Source: Tillus elongatus (lineage: Eukaryota; Arthropoda; Insecta; Coleoptera; Cleridae). From it: DNA of 64,000 nt. The stretch is taken from the NCBI GenBank assembly GCA_964006375.1, contig OZ023262.1:56072366-56136365 (forward strand), in the 5' to 3' direction. The translations under genes and the position numbers were made by a program. Below are positions 61,290 through 64,000 of the stretch, piece after piece. How positions within the stretch are numbered: position 1 is the stretch's first letter; each line of letters begins with the position of its first letter. The notes under the pieces are model-generated. The model made no database searches. It was not told where the DNA came from and worked only from the letters and a program-made list of their open reading frames with translations.

Positions 61290-61313
61290 TAATAATAATT
61301 ATTATTATTATTA
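61222..61313. repeat. (TAA)n followed by (ATT)n
   Basis: The TAA/AAT run 61222-61299 (one CAA interruption) switches to ATT at 61300-61313. Confidence 0.97.
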
Positions 61314-62235
61314 CTTGGTGAAACCGTTCCATACTAAATACAGACCCATTTTCTTACTCCGAAAGTGCTTATTTTCTTCTCTGCAATCGGTTACGCCGTT
61401 TGTGATGCCGTTGAAGAGGCGAAAACAAGGACTTGTTATGTCAGAGGAGCCTCTAGATGTGTACTTACCGAGGGTAAGTTTTGCAAACAAAAAACTGTGG
61501 ATTAAATAATATAATAATTTTTCATTTAGATAAAGAGACCAGACCTTAAACATTTAAATCTTTCACAAATCTTTTTATTTAATTTATGGCAATGTCTTAA
61601 ATAAATTAGGGTAACGTAAAATTTTACCTATTCCTCATTAATAAATGAACCAAAGAAGAGACAGTCGAGTATTGTTTTTTACACCACAAAAGGGTGAGGC
61701 AGCAGACCCGTCGGGCAGAAATGATTATTTATTTAAAGACTGCGGAACTCTAAACTGAGCGCCGTGTTCATCTCGACTGTTTTAAATATTAAGTAAACCA
61801 CAGTGATGCTTAATGACTCTTTTTTCTTGTTCGTAAAGATTAGGATTTCTATCTACAGGGTTAAGCATATGTATGAAACACTGGAAATATCTCAGACCCC
61901 AGTGACGTTCGTTTTTAATAAATTTTTGTACATTTTTTTATAAATAAGTGTGAACTAGGATCCCTATAACCCACATTCGGATTTAGTTTCAATTTCAGAG
62001 AATTATCGTAGAAGACACACAACAACCTTTTAAGGCAATTAATTTAACATAAGACTGCCTCAATAAAAGATATATACTTTTTTTCGTCCTGCATATCTTT
62101 TGAACCACTCATGTCTTTGGAATACCTAATTTAAGTAAATTTATCACATAATCGCTCCGAAAATTAAATGAAAATTCTCCACAAATAATTGCAAAAATAA
62201 ATTGAGGCTAAATAGTCACCTGCTAATTAATGAAA
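61314..62235. other. No recognisable gene
   Basis: The word 'gtgaaaccgttccatacta' at 61317 recurs near 35683. A weak 5'-module-like stretch ('gtgtgaactaggatccctataacccacattcggatttagtttc') lies at 61948-61992. Otherwise unassigned. Confidence 0.4.
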
Positions 62236-62239
62236 ATTC

Positions 62240-62515
62240 ACCACCAACAAGAGTAAATACACGTATTTCAGCAATATAGTGCCTTTAAAATAAGCAAGTC
62301 GCTACAGGAAGGTTTAGAATAGTTAAAATCTTAAAAATCTTGAAAACTAAATAAAAAGGTGGTAAAACAGACCCAGAAAGGGCTTTTATTTTCATAGAGA
62401 TCACGTCTATAAATAGAATACCGAGAAGTACGTTAGGCTGGTATAGTACTGCGCCATAACTAACTAAAACGACGAACTTTTAAAGCTCGTAAATGAAATT
62501 CCATTCCAATCTCTC

Positions 62516-62565
<50 letters not shown>

Positions 62566-62760
62566 ACTAATGGGGAAATCGTTACGCGAAAAAGAGCTAT
62601 AAGACAGGTATATGAAATTCGGCACGTGTCAGGAAGGGATAAAGGGATAGGGGGATGCCGCACCAAAGTAAGTGGATCTGAACACAGAGCGACCTCATGG
62701 TAGCATCAGACAATTTAAGTAGTGAAAATCGCTAGTGTCTAGTAAATATACAACGGCGAT
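62240..62760 (+). repeat. Paralogue of the repeat hit by the env element (empty site)
   Basis: 'tgcctttaaaataagcaagt' and 'cgctaca', 'gttaggctg', 'gcgccataacta', 'ctaactaatggggaaatcgttacgcgaaaaagag' parallel 12660-12870 and 15590-15605 with no LTR element at the 'acgcga' point. A (CT)n tract lies at 62518-62564 where the other copy has 'tatatatatac'. Confidence 0.6.
62518..62564. repeat. (CT)n microsatellite
   Basis: About 47 bp of CT dinucleotides inside the repeat above. Confidence 0.97.
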
Positions 62761-62892
62761 ATTGAACCGCTCAGAATCCTCTGTTAAGTCAGGGTGAACG
62801 ATAAAAGTAAATTACTATCACGAAGAGCACTAACGATTTGTTTAAATAGGGCGTTCCCGGAATTCGTTTTTCGGGTACCCCCTTACACACGG

Positions 62893-64000
62893 TGAAGTCC
62901 CAACGGAGGTTTCCGGTTCTGGTGTATGAGTCGGTTTCCCTTATAAGCAAAAATGATGGTGGCTCCTCCTTGTACAAAAGATTCCGGAGGTAAAATACCC
63001 CCCCCCCATTCGGATCTCCGGCAGAGGGGTGTACATTGGGCGCCAGCATTAAGATTTAACATATCCTTCTCGAATATATGTGGCCTAAATTCCAACCTGA
63101 ACTCCGTCCACCATTTCCTCCAGGCTAATAGGCCCCAACTCCTCTTCCTCACCGAAACTCAAATCAGTGCCAAAACAGCCACTAATCACATTCATTTCCC
63201 GGGGTATGAGCTCCTTACTTCCTTTAGATTGCATGGAGGCGTGTGCGCGTACGTCCGTAGCAATCTACCCTGCACCAGACTCCCCAATTTAGAAGCTGGG
63301 AGAAAATACTTACTGTGGATAAAACTCTCTCTCAGGGCTGCAACTAAATTCATCTGTTGCATTTACCGGTTACCTTGTAACAACAACTTTGTCCAATTTT
63401 TTAACTACCTTTCTGAAAAAACCGACCATCTGATTTCTGAATATCCTTCCTCCGAGGTCACTATTCTTGGTGACTTCAATGTCCATAACAAGGAACGGCT
63501 AGGATCTTCAAAAACCTATCTACAAGGAAGAGCAGCGGAGGCCTTTGCAGTCAGCAATTTTTTAGCCAATATGGCTCAGCAACCTACTTACTTTCCTCGC
63601 ATCCCAACACACAGCTCAAATCCCTTGGATCTCATTCTTACTACAAATCCTGACTGCTATAAGATATCAGTCACCGCCCCTCTGGGTCGCTCAGACAACG
63701 GCATGGTCACTGCTTCCTGTGCAATGCAACCCGAGGTCACACAGTCATCACACCCACGTATCGTTTGGCACTACAACTCCGCGAACTGGGACGAAATGCG
63801 AGATTACTTTTCCTCATTTCCATGGGCGTCTGTCTGCTTCTCTCATCCTGACCCTATGTCCGCATTCTTTCTGAGGCAAAAAACACATTTAATAACCAGA
63901 TCAAAAACAAAGTCCTCTTAAGCTCCAACGGCAGCAAACGCTTCTGGACTCTTGCAGAATCTATTGGGAATAATTTCTGCAAGAGCACGTTCCCACCTCT
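62893..64000 (+). pseudogene. LINE copy D, endonuclease domain, runs off the window
   Basis: It matches copy C from 'ggtgaagtcccaac'. The frame to 63921 gives NISFSNICGLNSNLNSVHHF, LLFLTETQISAKTATNHIHFPGYE (catalytic Glu), GGVCAYVRSNLPCTRLPNLE, VTILGDFNVHNKERL and LGRSDNGMVTASCAMQPE, an APE-type endonuclease in good order. The expected SDH is SDN here. A deletion/frame break near 63857 leads to SAFFLRQKTH and a stop at 63919-63921. The DNA continues, 'ctattgggaataatttctgc' and onward, to the end, matching copy B's inversion arm. A true start codon is unclear; the first Met at 62953 lies in leader-like sequence. Confidence 0.85.

Larger units (their letters stand above)
57808..61313 (+). mobile_element. 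R1-type LINE inserted in an ATT/AAT microsatellite
   Basis: The 5'-truncated element runs from 57808 to a 3' UTR ending 'caaccaaccaaaaacaaaatt', then a (TAA)n tail to 61299 and (ATT)n to 61313. The ATT array on the left plus ATT remnant on the right imply that the target was an ATT array and that AAT repeats form the element's tail. GC content is visibly higher than the surroundings, as usual for R1-group coding DNA. Confidence 0.85.

Overview
This is nuclear DNA from an arthropod, most likely an insect. It is AT-rich and built almost entirely of transposable elements and simple repeats. I recognise no complete ordinary host gene, rRNA gene, functional tRNA or CRISPR. The case for an insect rests on the element set: an errantivirus-type env between LTRs, R1-type and R2/R4-type LINEs, DD41D mariner-like transposases, a P-element/THAP9-like transposase and Penelope-like elements. 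The species cannot be named from the sequence.

Layout. 1-4.4 kb: dispersed and tandem repeats, including a 122-bp higher-order array. 4.4-6.0 kb: a Penelope-like element with a GIY-YIG endonuclease, inverted terminal repeats and hammerhead ribozyme motifs. 6.8-8.2 kb: LINE copy A. 10.2-12.0 kb: a decayed P-element-like transposase. 12.87-15.59 kb: an LTR element holding only a short leader and a broken env. 16.5 kb: a SINE. 17.3-17.9 kb: an old LINE remnant. 19.0-19.4 kb: minisatellites. 19.6-21.5 kb: LINE copy B with a 5' inversion. 21.8-26.5 kb: hairpin-ended repeats and a nested fold-back element. 26.5-28.0 kb: a solo LTR beside an R2/R4-type LINE. 31.2-34.0 kb: a DD41D transposon with TIRs of about 915 bp. 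37 kb: two possible exon fragments, one THAP-like. 40.4-44.0 kb: SINE, LINE copy C, SINE. 46 kb: a 114-bp coding tandem repeat. 47.8-48.4 kb: a second DD41D transposase. 51.5-53.7 kb: Penelope and other transposon remnants. 55.8-61.3 kb: an R2/R4-type LINE (minus) and an R1-type LINE (plus) meeting at an ATT/AAT microsatellite. 62.2-64.0 kb: an empty-site paralogue and LINE copy D, which runs off the end.

A non-coding repeat family ties the window together. It has a conserved 5' module with an internal palindrome, a long (AT)n core, a long body, and a 3' end made of an inverted copy of the 5' motif followed by a small GC hairpin. Copies or pieces recur throughout. Its AT cores serve as landing or truncation points for other elements. 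Structurally it resembles Helentron-associated (DINE/HINE-like) elements, though some related copies look like TIR-bearing MITEs.

Every protein-coding element seen here carries stops, frameshifts, deletions or truncations. No pathway or operon logic applies: the relationships are nesting, truncation and shared target sites. Limits: boundaries were read by eye, family names come from motif recognition, and copies described as similar were not formally aligned.
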